Assembly: GCA_024347015.1 (NCBI GenBank) | Contig: AP024890.1 | Coordinates: forward strand, 62,001 to 126,000 | Length of the DNA: 64,000 nt | Origin: Vibrio pectenicida | GTDB taxonomy: Bacteria; Pseudomonadota; Gammaproteobacteria; Enterobacterales; Vibrionaceae | Direction: 5' to 3' | Shown here: in pieces, positions 28,892 through 38,410 of the stretch | Numbering within the stretch: the first letter of the stretch is position 1 | Layout: every line of letters begins with the position of its first letter | Notes under the pieces: generated by a model | Seen by the model: only the letters and a program-made list of their open reading frames with translations | What the model was told of the DNA's origin: nothing | Database searches by the model: none | Translations under genes and position numbers: made by a program

Positions 28892-29134
28892 ATGCATACA
28901 CTAACAGCAAATGACGCCAAGCGTAATTTTGGTGAACTACTTCTAAGTGCACAACGAGCGCCAGTTAAGATCAGCAAAAACAACAAAGATGCTGTCGTTG
29001 TTATGTCTATTCAGGATTACGAAGAGCTTGAAGCAATGAAAGCAGAGTACATTAAACATTGCTTTGAAGCTGCAAAAGAAGATCTCTCGAAAGGTAATGT
29101 AGTTGATGGCGAAACATTCTTGAAAAGCCTGTAA
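28892..29134 (+). CDS. Phd/YefM-family antitoxin
   Basis: 80 residues. The N-terminal half (LTANDAKRNFGELLLSAQRA, VVVMSIQDYEELEA) is the Phd/YefM DNA-binding fold, and the C-terminal helix (residues about 50-80) should neutralise the toxin. Such antitoxins repress their own operon. It is 8 bp before the ParE-type toxin gene. An AT-rich promoter region lies upstream. Confidence 0.88.
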   Translation: MHTLTANDAKRNFGELLLSAQRAPVKISKNNKDAVVVMSIQDYEELEAMKAEYIKHCFEAAKEDLSKGNVVDGETFLKSL

Positions 29135-29142
29135 CCTCAAGT

Positions 29143-29442
29143 ATGCAAACGAACAACTACAAGCTAAGTAAATTGGCACAAAGCCATTTGCGGAAAATAA
29201 AAAACTACACGGCTACAAACTTTTCAGAGTCACAATGGAGTCGCTACAGAGACAACCTACTCACTGCTTTTCAAATGCTTGCTGACAATCCAGCCGTTGG
29301 CAAAAACTGTAATGAGTTATATCCAAATGGCTTCTACTTCCATATTGGTAAACACACCGCCTACTTTACCAAAGAAGATGGCTTTATTCTGATCGTTGCC
29401 CTTCTTAGTCAATCGCAGTTGCCCCAGAACCATTTGAAATAA
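29143..29442 (+). CDS. RelE/ParE-family toxin
   Basis: 99 residues with the ParE pattern: LSKLAQSHLRKIKNYTATNF, the central YRDNLLTAFQMLADNPAVGK and C-terminal strands HIGKHTAYFTKEDGFILIVA. ParE members poison gyrase and RelE members cut mRNA; sequence here favours ParE. It follows its antitoxin by 8 bp, forming a type II toxin-antitoxin module that probably stabilises this accessory region. A GC-rich hairpin (CCCCAG/CTGGGG, 29451-29471) follows. No integron attC site was seen around it. Confidence 0.85.
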   Translation: MQTNNYKLSKLAQSHLRKIKNYTATNFSESQWSRYRDNLLTAFQMLADNPAVGKNCNELYPNGFYFHIGKHTAYFTKEDGFILIVALLSQSQLPQNHLK

Positions 29443-29669
29443 TATCACCACCCCAGCAATTGCCACTGGGGGCTGAGCCTGATTGGAAAACTCACGATTA
29501 AAATTGGATTTAGTTTGAAAGCCGGAGCTAAGAAAAATGTCCGTGGGCCAAGGCCATATTAAGGTGCGAGCAGCGCTACCACGAAACCTAATAATACCAC
29601 CGTAATCACTGACCAAAACTTAACAACAAAATTGCCAGAGTTAGGAATCACTCTTAAATGCTTGTTAGC

Positions 29670-30164
29670 CTAATGCCCCGCGACATTAACAAGTGGTTTA
29701 TTGGTCATGGAAAATAGATCATTGTAACCAGAAACCTTCAAGCCCACGCGAAGGTTAGGAACCGTTTCAAACAAAGTAGGCGAGGGTAATTCAAACTTTA
29801 GACCATATGTAACGGTCAATTGACTTGGCGCAACTACCTTGTCCCACATTCTCTTACCACTTTGATTACCCAACTTCCCATAACTACTGACTTTTACTTG
29901 AGCTTTTTCGCATGTGATTATTAAAGTTGTATTCGTATTTATCGAGACAGTTTGGTCTTTTTCAGAGATATTCTTTAAGTTAACGTAACAATACATAACT
30001 CGGCCAGACTGTACACATTTATCTGACCAAGCAATTACAGAGCCATTCGAACTAATAAAATTCGATTTTTCAGCTGTATAATAGTCGTCTTCAGATAAAA
30101 ATATCAGACCTGTAGGTGGTGAGCAGGCAATAAAAAAGGCAGATTTCTCTGCCTTTGTTAACAT
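29670..30164 (-). CDS. Hypothetical protein, possible lipoprotein
   Basis: 164 residues, strand-rich (TVSINTNTTLIITCEKAQVK), Ser/Asn/Thr-rich like an exported protein. The N-terminus contains FFIACSPP, reminiscent of a lipobox, but the hydrophobic part is too short for a normal signal. The first dozen codons coincide with the aroG terminator hairpin at 30132-30157, so either the annotated start is wrong or the gene lost its true 5' end. Unknown family; a start within the coding frame cannot be fixed. Confidence 0.45.
   Translation of the reverse strand: MLTKAEKSAFFIACSPPTGLIFLSEDDYYTAEKSNFISSNGSVIAWSDKCVQSGRVMYCYVNLKNISEKDQTVSINTNTTLIITCEKAQVKVSSYGKLGNQSGKRMWDKVVAPSQLTVTYGLKFELPSPTLFETVPNLRVGLKVSGYNDLFSMTNKPLVNVAGH
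30132..30157 (-). terminator. Rho-independent terminator of aroG
   Basis: On the minus strand AAAGGCAGA, loop GAAA, TCTGCCTTT and a T run, 25 bp after the aroG stop. It overlaps the first codons of the minus-strand hypothetical gene downstream. Confidence 0.85.
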
Positions 30165-30181
30165 GCTTTGAATTTTGCTGT

Positions 30182-31234
30182 TTATCGCTGGCGACGAGCT
30201 GCAACCGCATCAGCTAGCTGGCGAAGTACTTTTTCAGTATCTTGCCAACCGATACAAGCATCGGTAATAGACTGACCGTATGTTTCCACTTTACCGTCAA
30301 TCAAATCTTGACGTCCTTCCACCAAATGAGACTCAATCATAACACCGAAAATAGCGTCTTCACCCGAAGCAATTTGACCAGCAACATCTTCTGTAACCAC
30401 CATCTGACGCTGGTACTGCTTAGAACTGTTTGCATGGCTAAAATCAATCATAACTTTCTGTGGCAAGCCAGAAGCTTCAAGCTGAGACTTAATCTCACGC
30501 ACATGTTCAGCGCTATAGTTAGGCTCTTTACCGCCACGCAAAATAATATGGCAATCTGAATTCCCTGCTGTTTCAACAATCGCAGAGTGACCGTACTTAG
30601 TCACTGACAGAAAGTGGTGTGATGCACTTGCGCTTCGAATGGCATCAGAAGCAATCTTGATGTTTCCATCCGTTCCATTTTTAAACCCGACAGGACAAGA
30701 CAGGCCTGATGCCAACTCGCGGTGAACTTGAGACTCCGTTGTACGCGCCCCAATCGCGCCCCAACTGATAAGATCGGCCACATACTGGGGCGTGATCATA
30801 TCAAGAAACTCGCTCGCGGTTGGCAAACCAAGGTCCGTCAAATCAAGCAGTAATTTACGGCCAATGCGCAAACCATCATTGATTTTAAACGTGTCATTCA
30901 TGTACGGGTCGTTTATCAGCCCTTTCCAGCCAACTGTTGTACGCGGCTTTTCAAAATACACTCGCATAACAACTTCAAGGCGGTCACCTAATTCATCTCG
31001 TAAGACTTTCAAGCGTTTACCATATTCGAGTGCAGCTTGAGGATCATGAATTGAACATGGGCCAACAATCACCAACAACCTGTCGTCTTCTCCACTAAGA
31101 ATTTTTGAAACATCTCGACGAGATTGAAAGGTTGTAGAAGACGCAGTTTCTGTGGCAGGATATTTCTCTAAAACAGCTACTGGCGGTAATAATTCTTTAA
31201 CTTTACTAATTCGTACATCATCAGTCTGGAACAT
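30182..31234 (-). CDS. aroG: 3-deoxy-7-phosphoheptulonate (DAHP) synthase, AroG type
   Basis: 350 residues, colinear with E. coli AroG, including IVGPCSIHDPQAALEYG, FEKPRTTVGWKGLINDP, GARTTESQVHRELASGLSCP, FSHANSSKQY and ESHLVEG. It condenses phosphoenolpyruvate and erythrose 4-phosphate, the first step to aromatic amino acids. The type I-alpha fold is feedback regulated by an aromatic amino acid; AroG-like residues suggest phenylalanine, not tested. It stands alone with its own terminator; the 308-bp gap upstream is AT-rich and shared with the divergent ABC operon. I saw no convincing TyrR box. Confidence 0.93.
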   Translation of the reverse strand: MFQTDDVRISKVKELLPPVAVLEKYPATETASSTTFQSRRDVSKILSGEDDRLLVIVGPCSIHDPQAALEYGKRLKVLRDELGDRLEVVMRVYFEKPRTTVGWKGLINDPYMNDTFKINDGLRIGRKLLLDLTDLGLPTASEFLDMITPQYVADLISWGAIGARTTESQVHRELASGLSCPVGFKNGTDGNIKIASDAIRSASASHHFLSVTKYGHSAIVETAGNSDCHIILRGGKEPNYSAEHVREIKSQLEASGLPQKVMIDFSHANSSKQYQRQMVVTEDVAGQIASGEDAIFGVMIESHLVEGRQDLIDGKVETYGQSITDACIGWQDTEKVLRQLADAVAARRQR

Positions 31235-31542
31235 TGCTTACGTCTTCCTATTCTTATCTATTTGAGCAGTACGCTTCATATATGGCGCACTTAAATACTC
31301 AGTTATTTTCTTGGGCTTTGGTGTAACTTATCTATCAAAAACGAAGCTTGCAACCATTTTTTCAAATAAAATGCAATATAGACTCTGTCTTTGAAATGTA
31401 CATTAGGCGTAAACCATAGATTACATCATTAAAATTATGAGTTAGCACAAGCTTTTAAAACCAACTTTATTCACAGCAAGGTGCAATATCGTTATGATGT
31501 AGGTAAGGTAGTAATACAACAATTTGCACAGTTGGTTCTTGA

Positions 31543-32262
31543 ATGAATGCCATTGAATTTACAAATGTGAGTAAGCAGTACGGTCAGTTCCAAGCCCTAA
31601 AAGACATTACCCTATCAGTGAAAAAAGGTGAAAAGCTGGTTATTTGTGGCCCTTCTGGCTCAGGTAAGTCAACCTTAATAAGGACCGTAAATGGCCTTGA
31701 AGACATTTCTCATGGTGACATTAAAGTTTTTGGCCAGCCAATATCAAAAACGTCTCCTGGAAAAGTAGGCATGGTCTTTCAACATTTTCATCTTTTCCCT
31801 CACTTGAGCATCCTTGATAATTTGATCTTAGCTCCAACCCGAACATTAAAACTCTCGAGACGAGACGCAATAGCAACAGCACTGCACTTTCTTAACCAAG
31901 TCGGCATTGCCGATCAAGCAGACAAATACCCAATCCAGTTATCTGGAGGGCAACAGCAGCGCGTTGCCATCGCTCGCTCACTCTGCATGAAACCAGAGTT
32001 ATTACTGTTTGACGAACCAACATCAGCGTTGGACCCTGAAACAATACAAGAAGTTCTGGAAGTGATGACAAGTATCGCGAAGTCAGGAATGACCATGGTT
32101 TGTGTCACTCATGAAATGGGATTTGCAAGAAAAATTGCCGATAGAGTTTTATTTATGGATCAAGGGAGAGCTTTAGAAATAGCGCCACCTGAGCAACTAT
32201 TTAACAATCCTAAGCACCCAAGAACTCAGCATTTTCTCGAACAGATCTTAAGTCACCAATGA
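31543..32262 (+). CDS. Polar amino acid ABC transporter, ATP-binding protein
   Basis: 239 residues. Walker A GPSGSGKST at 36-44, the Q loop in VFQHFHLF, signature LSGGQQQR, Walker B LLLFDEPTSALD and the H loop VCVTHEMGFA all match the GlnQ/HisP class. It powers import by the permeases encoded next. Its stop overlaps the start of the following permease gene as ATGA, indicating translational coupling. First gene of a four-gene operon running toward 34890. Confidence 0.93.
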   Translation: MNAIEFTNVSKQYGQFQALKDITLSVKKGEKLVICGPSGSGKSTLIRTVNGLEDISHGDIKVFGQPISKTSPGKVGMVFQHFHLFPHLSILDNLILAPTRTLKLSRRDAIATALHFLNQVGIADQADKYPIQLSGGQQQRVAIARSLCMKPELLLFDEPTSALDPETIQEVLEVMTSIAKSGMTMVCVTHEMGFARKIADRVLFMDQGRALEIAPPEQLFNNPKHPRTQHFLEQILSHQ

Positions 32263-33059
32263 TTTTAAAGACATTCAAACCTATTTTTTCTGCTCTAATA
32301 CAAATCCTTATCTTGATATTATTGTTAGGTTGGGTTCTAGAGTCTGGCGCTAGAGCAATGAACTACCAATGGCAATGGCAGCGAGTACCTGATTTCATTG
32401 CATTTTATGAACAAGGGCAATGGTGGCCAGCAGAACTAATTGACGGTTTGTTCGTCACCATTAAAATTTCATTGCTGAGTCTAATATTTACATTACTGCT
32501 TGGAATGTTAACCGCCTTACTCAAACTGTCCGACTCATTGATTGGGCGCTCCATCGCTACTGTATACATTGAGTTGATCCGCAATACCCCGCTGCTGGTA
32601 CAAATCTATTTGTTGTACTTTATCTTTGGTCCCGTGATCGGGCTAGATAGATTAACCACCGCTATCCTTGCATTATCTCTTTTTCAAGGGGCTTACACAG
32701 CTGAGGTTTTCCGTGGCGGTTTGAATAGCATCCCAAAAGGACAATTCGAAGCTGCACATTCACTCGGCCTTAGCGCCTTTGCGACCTACTATAACGTCAT
32801 TGGCCCTCAGCTACTTCAGCGTACACTCCCTCCTCTGACCAATGAGGTTGTTTCTTTGGTAAAAAACTCATCAATTGTTAGTGTCATGGCAATTTTTGAT
32901 TTGACCACTGAGGGAAGGAATATTGTTTCAGAGACAGCAATGCCATTTGAAATCTGGTTTACCGTGGCCGCCATTTACTTACTCTTGACCCTCTCATTGT
33001 CTGCTATGTCTGTCTGGCTTGAAAATAAACTGGGCGCTAACTGGCGCGCACCAACGTAG
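32259..33059 (+). CDS. Polar amino acid ABC transporter, permease 1
   Basis: 266 residues with about five to six membrane segments and the inner-membrane permease loop EVFRGGLNSIPKGQFEAAHS (EAA motif) that docks the ATPase. HisM/GlnP class. Its ATG overlaps the ATPase stop by 4 bp. It is 9 bp before the binding-protein gene. It should form a heterodimer with the second permease. Confidence 0.92.
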   Translation: MILKTFKPIFSALIQILILILLLGWVLESGARAMNYQWQWQRVPDFIAFYEQGQWWPAELIDGLFVTIKISLLSLIFTLLLGMLTALLKLSDSLIGRSIATVYIELIRNTPLLVQIYLLYFIFGPVIGLDRLTTAILALSLFQGAYTAEVFRGGLNSIPKGQFEAAHSLGLSAFATYYNVIGPQLLQRTLPPLTNEVVSLVKNSSIVSVMAIFDLTTEGRNIVSETAMPFEIWFTVAAIYLLLTLSLSAMSVWLENKLGANWRAPT

Positions 33060-33067
33060 GAAAACAA

Positions 33068-33904
33068 ATGAAACCTCTCAAATACATACCACTTTTACTG
33101 CGTGCAGTTTGGGTGGCAATAAGCACATTCTTCATCTTAGTAGCGGCAACCGCAAATGCCAGTAATACACCAAATCTAGACACCATAAATCAAAGGGGAA
33201 CATTACGTGTCGGCATGTCAACATTTGTCCCTTGGGCAATGCGTGACAGGCAAGGAGATTTAGTTGGCTTTGAGGTAGACGTAGCGAAACGCTTAGCCGC
33301 TGACTCAGGCTGGAAGGTCGAGTTTGTGCCTACCGCTTGGGATGGGATAATCCCGGCTCTCTTAGCTAAAAAGTTTGACGTCATTATCGGTGGAATGAGC
33401 GTGACTGCTGAACGTTCAAAAAGCGTATTATTTACCAGCCCATATTCTCATTCTGGCGTGCAGTTGGCTGCTAACAAGCAACTGGCCTCAGGCTTTTCCA
33501 AAATCAGTGATTTCAACTCAAGACGCATCAAGATTGCGGCACGAAGAGGCGCTTATACCGTGCAAGTCGCCCGTGAGGCTTTCCCAAAAGCTAAAATCCT
33601 TCAGTTCGATGATGACGCACAAGCGTTTCAAGAAGTCCTTAATGGAAATGCGCATGCCGTTATTGCATCCAGCCCAAAGCCAGAACATGAGGCAGTAAAA
33701 AATGCCAGCACATTATTTATACCTTTTAACGAACGGTTATCTAAAGGTAACGAAGCCTTTGCTGTTCGATTAGGAGAAACAGACAAACAAGCCTTTTTTG
33801 ATCACTGGATTAACGATCGTATCCAAGATGGATGGCTTGAGCAGCGCTATGAGTACTGGTTTTCGACCCTAGACTGGCAACAGCATATTAGAAACCACGA
33901 CTAA
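33068..33904 (+). CDS. Polar amino acid ABC transporter, substrate-binding protein
   Basis: 278 residues. A signal sequence at about 1-32 (cleavage after TANA) is followed by a family 3 solute-binding domain: LRVGMSTFVPWAMRDRQGDL, VGFEVDVAKRLAADSGW and AARRGAYTVQVAREAFPKAK. It captures the ligand in the periplasm. Its place between two permease genes is less usual than at an end of the operon. Ligand not determinable; the class covers Gln, His, Arg and related amino acids. Confidence 0.92.
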   Translation: MKPLKYIPLLLRAVWVAISTFFILVAATANASNTPNLDTINQRGTLRVGMSTFVPWAMRDRQGDLVGFEVDVAKRLAADSGWKVEFVPTAWDGIIPALLAKKFDVIIGGMSVTAERSKSVLFTSPYSHSGVQLAANKQLASGFSKISDFNSRRIKIAARRGAYTVQVAREAFPKAKILQFDDDAQAFQEVLNGNAHAVIASSPKPEHEAVKNASTLFIPFNERLSKGNEAFAVRLGETDKQAFFDHWINDRIQDGWLEQRYEYWFSTLDWQQHIRNHD

Positions 33905-33978
33905 ACCATAACAATAGCCACTCTACCAAGGTGTATTGTGGCAACCTAATATACAACTTTTTAAGGGTGGGATATTGA

Positions 33979-34890
33979 GTGGAGACGACAAGCATCCTCA
34001 AATCAAAACCAAGTCCGAAGCGTTATTGGAAATTCAATAAGCTCGACCTAACTTTATTATTTTTGCTAACTGTCGCTGGGTTTTGGCTTCACCAAAGAGC
34101 ATCAATTGGAGTTCATTATACTTGGCATTGGAACGACGCGTTGACGCTCCTCTTTACCCCACGTTCTGATGGTACTTTGCCTTATTTCTTCCAAGGCGTG
34201 ATCGCAACATTAAGACTAAGTGTATGGGGCATAGTTTTCGCAATACCAATTGGCATACTCGTAGGTATTTCAAGGCATTCATCCGTCTATGTACTGCGCG
34301 CTTCAGCCAATATATACATTTTACTAATACGTAATATCCCACCTTTAGTATTTGTATTTATATTTTACTTCTTTATCTCTAATCAGCTCATTCCTAGCTT
34401 GGGTTTAAGCGACATGCTTCAAGGTTCATCTGAACAGGCTCAATATTGGCAAATTTTGTTATTTGGCCCAAAACCGCTCTGGGAAAACTTACTTTCAGGT
34501 GTTTTATGTATCAGCATCTTATCTTCGTCCTATATTGCTGAAATAGTTCGCTCCGGCCTAGCGAGTATACCTAAAGGACAATGGGAAGCATCAGATGCTC
34601 TAGGTTTATCTATGTGGTTAAAATATAGATTTATTATTGCTCCTCAGGTGTTAGCTACTATCACTCCAGCATTAGCAGGACAAGCCATATCCCTAGTAAA
34701 AGATACGTCAATTGTTTCTCTTATCTCTATTCAAGAGATGACGTTTGTCGGCACTGAAGTCGCTAATTCTTCAGGCCTAATCTTTGAAATTTGGCTTATT
34801 GTCGGCGCTGTGTATCTGATATTTTGTGCGACGCTTTCTGCTCTGTTTAGAAAAATAGAACGCCGCACTCTTCAGCATCAAACAAAGTAA
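33979..34890 (+). CDS. Polar amino acid ABC transporter, permease 2
   Basis: 303 residues, longer than permease 1 because of an N-terminal segment, with the EAA loop [20 protein letters not shown]. It starts at GTG 33979, after AAGGGTGGG. It completes the transporter: one ATPase, two permeases and a binding protein. The last 13 bp overlap the convergent ctaB gene end (34878), so the two transcripts meet tail to tail. Confidence 0.9.
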   Translation: METTSILKSKPSPKRYWKFNKLDLTLLFLLTVAGFWLHQRASIGVHYTWHWNDALTLLFTPRSDGTLPYFFQGVIATLRLSVWGIVFAIPIGILVGISRHSSVYVLRASANIYILLIRNIPPLVFVFIFYFFISNQLIPSLGLSDMLQGSSEQAQYWQILLFGPKPLWENLLSGVLCISILSSSYIAEIVRSGLASIPKGQWEASDALGLSMWLKYRFIIAPQVLATITPALAGQAISLVKDTSIVSLISIQEMTFVGTEVANSSGLIFEIWLIVGAVYLIFCATLSALFRKIERRTLQHQTK

Positions 34891-35774
34891 TGCTCTACTA
34901 ACAAAGCAGAAAACAACAGCATCAGATGCCATATTGAAAATTTAAACGTTGTCATCGCCTGCGTCTTTGATGATTCAAATTTTAGCTTCCATGCATGGTA
35001 AATAAACAAGACAGATAAAATGGTTGCACAAACTAAATAAAAAACTCCCGCCATACCGACAAGAGCAGGCAATAAACAAATAACAAACAGCAAAATGGTA
35101 TACAGAAAAATCGACGTTTTAGTGTACTCATCACCATGCGTTACAGGCAACATAGGTATGTTAGCTTTGGCATAATCTTCTTTACGATGAATAGCTAAAG
35201 CCCAAAAGTGAGGGGGAGTCCATATAAAAATAATCATCACAAGCAACCATGCATTGGCATGCATTTCACCGGTCACTGACGTCCAACCAAGTAGAGGTGG
35301 CATAGCACCAGCGATACCGGCAATAACAATATTTTGTGGCGTTTCACGCTTTAAGTACATGGTATATATCACAGCATAGCCAACCAAACTTGCGAAAGTT
35401 AGCCACGCGGTTAAGGTATTAACGCCGCCGTACAAGACGAAAAAGCCAGCCACCCCCAACCCACTAGCAAAGATTAATACACTACGAGTGCTAAGCTCGC
35501 CTGAAGGCAATGGCCGTTTGTATGTGCGAGCCATTATTGCGTCAATTCGCCGATCTATTAAATGATTAAATGCCGCAGCAGATCCCGCCATTAGAGCTAT
35601 ACCAACCATTCCTAATACGGCCTCTTGGACTGGTAATGTCCCAGGAACAGCCAAGCACATTCCAACTAAAGCAGTAAGCAACATTAAAGCAACTACTTTG
35701 GGTTTAGTCAGAGTCAAATAGGTGATCCACAAGGAACGTTCTTGCTCAGATACATGACTAATAGAATTGTTCAT
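34878..35774 (-). CDS. ctaB: Protoheme IX farnesyltransferase (heme O synthase)
   Basis: 298 residues, about nine membrane segments of the UbiA family. The prenyl-diphosphate site is [20 protein letters not shown], and the second loop has [20 protein letters not shown]. It adds a farnesyl group to heme b to make heme O, the precursor of heme A for the oxidase encoded upstream. ATGA overlap with ctaA shows coupling. Also named cyoE in enterobacteria; here the neighbour is the caa3-type operon, so ctaB is preferred. Confidence 0.94.
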   Translation of the reverse strand: MNNSISHVSEQERSLWITYLTLTKPKVVALMLLTALVGMCLAVPGTLPVQEAVLGMVGIALMAGSAAAFNHLIDRRIDAIMARTYKRPLPSGELSTRSVLIFASGLGVAGFFVLYGGVNTLTAWLTFASLVGYAVIYTMYLKRETPQNIVIAGIAGAMPPLLGWTSVTGEMHANAWLLVMIIFIWTPPHFWALAIHRKEDYAKANIPMLPVTHGDEYTKTSIFLYTILLFVICLLPALVGMAGVFYLVCATILSVLFIYHAWKLKFESSKTQAMTTFKFSIWHLMLLFSALLVEHYFV

Positions 35775-36808
35775 TGTGAGCTCTCCTTACTAATAAACTG
35801 AGGGGTATTCACATCATCGAACGCTTTCTTATGCCAAAGCTGATAGTTGACGTGTAAAATCGATACAAGCAAAAACGCAGCGACTAGATTATGAGCAACG
35901 GCTACAACCAAAGGTAAACTAAACACTACATTGGATATACCTAAGCCTATCTGTATCGCCAATAAAACCGACACCCGTATAGCTGACCATTTAAAATTGG
36001 GTTTTTTAGTGTATAACAAAGCCAATATTAAGCACAGGGAAACCAAAGTGAGTAATACAGCGCCTAGTCTATGGGTCACGTGAATAGTCATTCGAGCACC
36101 ATAATCTAGCGTACCAAATTCATAACTAGGCTGCTCGGGCTGAATGAGGGTAAATGCGCGTTCAAAATCTAGATATGCCAACCAGTTACCATCGCAGATT
36201 GGTAAATCTTTACACATCAAGGCTGCATAATTAGAAGACGTCCACCCACCTAAAGCCACTTGAATGATGACCAAACATAACGTGACTGAAGCAAGCCATT
36301 TTATCCCTCTTGGATATGACAGAATATTTTCTCTAGGCGCGCCTCTCTCACGCAACTGCCAATATAAAACCATGAGTAAACAAAACAGTGTAAAACCACC
36401 GAGTAGATGCCCCATAACAACAACCGGCATCAACTTCATTGTCACAGTCCACATACCAAGTAAAGCTTGAAAGATCACAACCGCTGATAGGGCGATTGGC
36501 ATACTCTTGGGTATCCGACTATCGCTGAGCGATTTGACTGAAATGGTAAAAATCAAGACACCTAAAGTGCCAGCAAAATACCGATGAATCATCTCTAGCC
36601 AAGCCTTGTTCGCTTCAATCACCAGTTCTGGATATAAGGTCATTGCAAGTGCGATTTCATGTTGTTCATCTGGTACTATTAAATGGCCATAACATCCCGG
36701 CCAATCTGGGCATCCCAACCCAGCATCAGCTAATCGTGTATATGCCCCTAATAAAATGACCGTCACTGTCATAACTAAGGTTAAACGAACTAAATTGGTC
36801 AATCCCAT
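35771..36808 (-). CDS. ctaA: Heme A synthase
   Basis: 345 residues from the ATG at 36808, which has GAAGGAG at the right spacing; the ATG at 36844 would add 12 unneeded residues. Eight membrane segments (COX15/CtaA). [18 protein letters not shown] is diagnostic, and heme-ligand histidines lie in membrane helices such as the [12 protein letters not shown] and IHVTHRLGA segments. It oxidises heme O to heme A. Followed by ctaB with a 4-bp overlap. Confidence 0.94.
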   Translation of the reverse strand: MGLTNLVRLTLVMTVTVILLGAYTRLADAGLGCPDWPGCYGHLIVPDEQHEIALAMTLYPELVIEANKAWLEMIHRYFAGTLGVLIFTISVKSLSDSRIPKSMPIALSAVVIFQALLGMWTVTMKLMPVVVMGHLLGGFTLFCLLMVLYWQLRERGAPRENILSYPRGIKWLASVTLCLVIIQVALGGWTSSNYAALMCKDLPICDGNWLAYLDFERAFTLIQPEQPSYEFGTLDYGARMTIHVTHRLGAVLLTLVSLCLILALLYTKKPNFKWSAIRVSVLLAIQIGLGISNVVFSLPLVVAVAHNLVAAFLLVSILHVNYQLWHKKAFDDVNTPQFISKESSQ

Positions 36809-36884
36809 AACCAAACTCCTTCCATGAGTCTCAGTTAACTCCATTAGATTGCATTTGCATTAATATGAAATCAGAAACTATGCT

Positions 36885-37433
36885 TTAACCAACTCTTGAG
36901 AGCTTCAATAGTTTCCTTAAATCCGTCAATATGTCTTTACTCTGGCTAATGAGTTCATCTTGGCTTTCAACCAAAGGGTAACGCATCACTAATTGGCCTA
37001 AAGGGTCAACAATTACCAACTCAAAGTCAGACACTAGCTGATGAAAGGCATCGTTGACTTCTATCAAATTAAATTGGTGCTCCTGTGATACGGTCTTATC
37101 ACTCATTTTAGATATCAAGAGCACTGGTACCACTCGACTTTGATACTTACCTAACGCCAAGTGACTTTGTCCAAGTAAGTACATTTGCTGATGACAAAAT
37201 TCGTTACATGTTGATGGGACTAAGTACCCTAGTTGCCATTGCTGTCCTACATAAGGATTAGTTACTCCTAATTTTTCATAACTCTGTCTTGATTCAATTA
37301 GCTGACCTTTATTGGTCACGCCAGATTCATACCATTGATTAATAAGTAAAACTTTCGCAATAACAGCCGGTAAGGCAAACATCGTTATCAAAGCCACAAA
37401 CATGACCCTACCTCTAGAGACCTTATTAATCAT
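36885..37433 (-). CDS. SCO-like oxidase assembly protein
   Basis: 182 residues: an N-terminal membrane anchor (about 8-28) and a periplasmic thioredoxin-like domain with the copper-type motif CNEFC (CxxxC, as in SCO proteins). SCO proteins insert copper in the CuA centre of subunit II or reduce its cysteines. The distal conserved His of SCO1 is not obvious here, so it may be a divergent form. It lies 4 bp from the SURF1-like gene and upstream of ctaA within the oxidase operon. Confidence 0.75.
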   Translation of the reverse strand: MINKVSRGRVMFVALITMFALPAVIAKVLLINQWYESGVTNKGQLIESRQSYEKLGVTNPYVGQQWQLGYLVPSTCNEFCHQQMYLLGQSHLALGKYQSRVVPVLLISKMSDKTVSQEHQFNLIEVNDAFHQLVSDFELVIVDPLGQLVMRYPLVESQDELISQSKDILTDLRKLLKLSRVG

Positions 37434-37436
37434 CTT

Positions 37437-38216
37437 TCACTCCTTGCCTTTACACAGTCTGAACGTTACCCAAAGACTTAAAATAAGTAATGCTGCAGCC
37501 ATACTAAACCACTGAATTGAGTAACCAAAATGCTTGGTAGAACTAAGTGGTACCGGTTGCCATGGCTGTGGGTAAGGCCATTCAGATGCTATGGGCTGCA
37601 AAACATAAGGTTGAATAGAATACCCCCAAATTTGCGTAAGCCTTTCAATATTTAAGTTTTGAATCCGATGTGGAATACTCGTTTCCATATAGAGATTGTC
37701 ACTCAATGGATTGGCTGAACGCTGATATAACCTTGCCGTAATATCGATAGGGGCTGTCAGCCAAGCAACCTTTGGCAATTGTTCACGTTGAGTACTGGCT
37801 GGTAGAAACCCCCTCTCAAGCAAAACTTTCATCCCTCTTTCCGACTCCATCAGTTGGTAAGCAAGATATCCGACTTCTCCTTGATATATTTGATTATCAA
37901 GTAGCAAATACCGTCCCTTGATGGGGGACAACTTAGCACCTACTTTAACTCCAGTTACATAGGTGAAATCCGCCAAGTGTAGTTCGTCAATACCAATAAC
38001 TGCAAACTGCTCTCTTGCTGACAAAACTTGCTCCATTACCTGCTTTTCCTTCGCTCTTGCTAATTGCCAAAAACCTAAGTTGACCAAAGTGAAAAAGACG
38101 GCCAAAGTTAATAGCAACCCAACCCAAACAGAACATTTTTTCAACGACCTTGGTAAGGAAAATTTTATGGTATTGATCTTTAAGTCACTGTTGGTACTGC
38201 TACTACTCTTTGTCAT
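37437..38216 (-). CDS. SURF1-family cytochrome oxidase biogenesis protein
   Basis: About 259 residues from an ATG at 38216. Two terminal membrane helices (VWVGLLLTLAVFFTLVNLGF and IQWFSMAAALLILSLWVTF) flank a periplasmic domain with FWQLARAKEKQ and GFLPAST, typical of SURF1/Shy1. It helps assemble heme A into subunit I. The start is uncertain: 38216 lies inside the divergent DUF2909 gene beginning at 38167, and a TTG at 38144 would end the overlap with no room for a promoter. Part of the minus-strand oxidase operon. Confidence 0.8.
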   Translation of the reverse strand: MTKSSSSTNSDLKINTIKFSLPRSLKKCSVWVGLLLTLAVFFTLVNLGFWQLARAKEKQVMEQVLSAREQFAVIGIDELHLADFTYVTGVKVGAKLSPIKGRYLLLDNQIYQGEVGYLAYQLMESERGMKVLLERGFLPASTQREQLPKVAWLTAPIDITARLYQRSANPLSDNLYMETSIPHRIQNLNIERLTQIWGYSIQPYVLQPIASEWPYPQPWQPVPLSSTKHFGYSIQWFSMAAALLILSLWVTFRLCKGKE

Positions 38217-38403
38217 TGTAAATCTCGCAAGAGCAATGTTCGAAATGGTAAAAGGGCCACAACCAGATGACCAAAAGATTGATGGAGACAAACCTATGAG
38301 TCACTATCTTGGACGGAGAGTTTTTCTTTCAGCACTCGCCGTCATATTATTACTCTCGGCCCTTCTTACCGGATTAGTAGAACCCAATGTGCGCCCCTAC
38401 TAA
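38167..38403 (+). CDS. DUF2909 twin-transmembrane protein
   Basis: 78 residues with two membrane helices (about 3-22 and 52-72) joined by a short polar loop rich in Asp and Lys; this matches DUF2909, a small family found beside aa3/caa3 oxidase genes. AAGGAA precedes the ATG at 38167. The gene runs opposite to all its neighbours, squeezed between SURF1 and subunit III, and ends 8 bp before the subunit III stop. Function unknown; the context suggests a role in oxidase assembly or stability. Confidence 0.75.
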   Translation: MVLIFKSLLVLLLLFVIVNLARAMFEMVKGPQPDDQKIDGDKPMSHYLGRRVFLSALAVILLLSALLTGLVEPNVRPY

Positions 38404-38410
38404 CGTATCG

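Noticed and set aside
28700..29680. Integron cassette with attC sites around the toxin-antitoxin module
   Set aside because: No matching core sites flanking the pair were recognised; the hairpin after the toxin lacks the attC ends.
31235..31542. TyrR box upstream of aroG
   Set aside because: Candidate near 31397 deviates too far from the TGTAAA-N6-TTTACA pattern.
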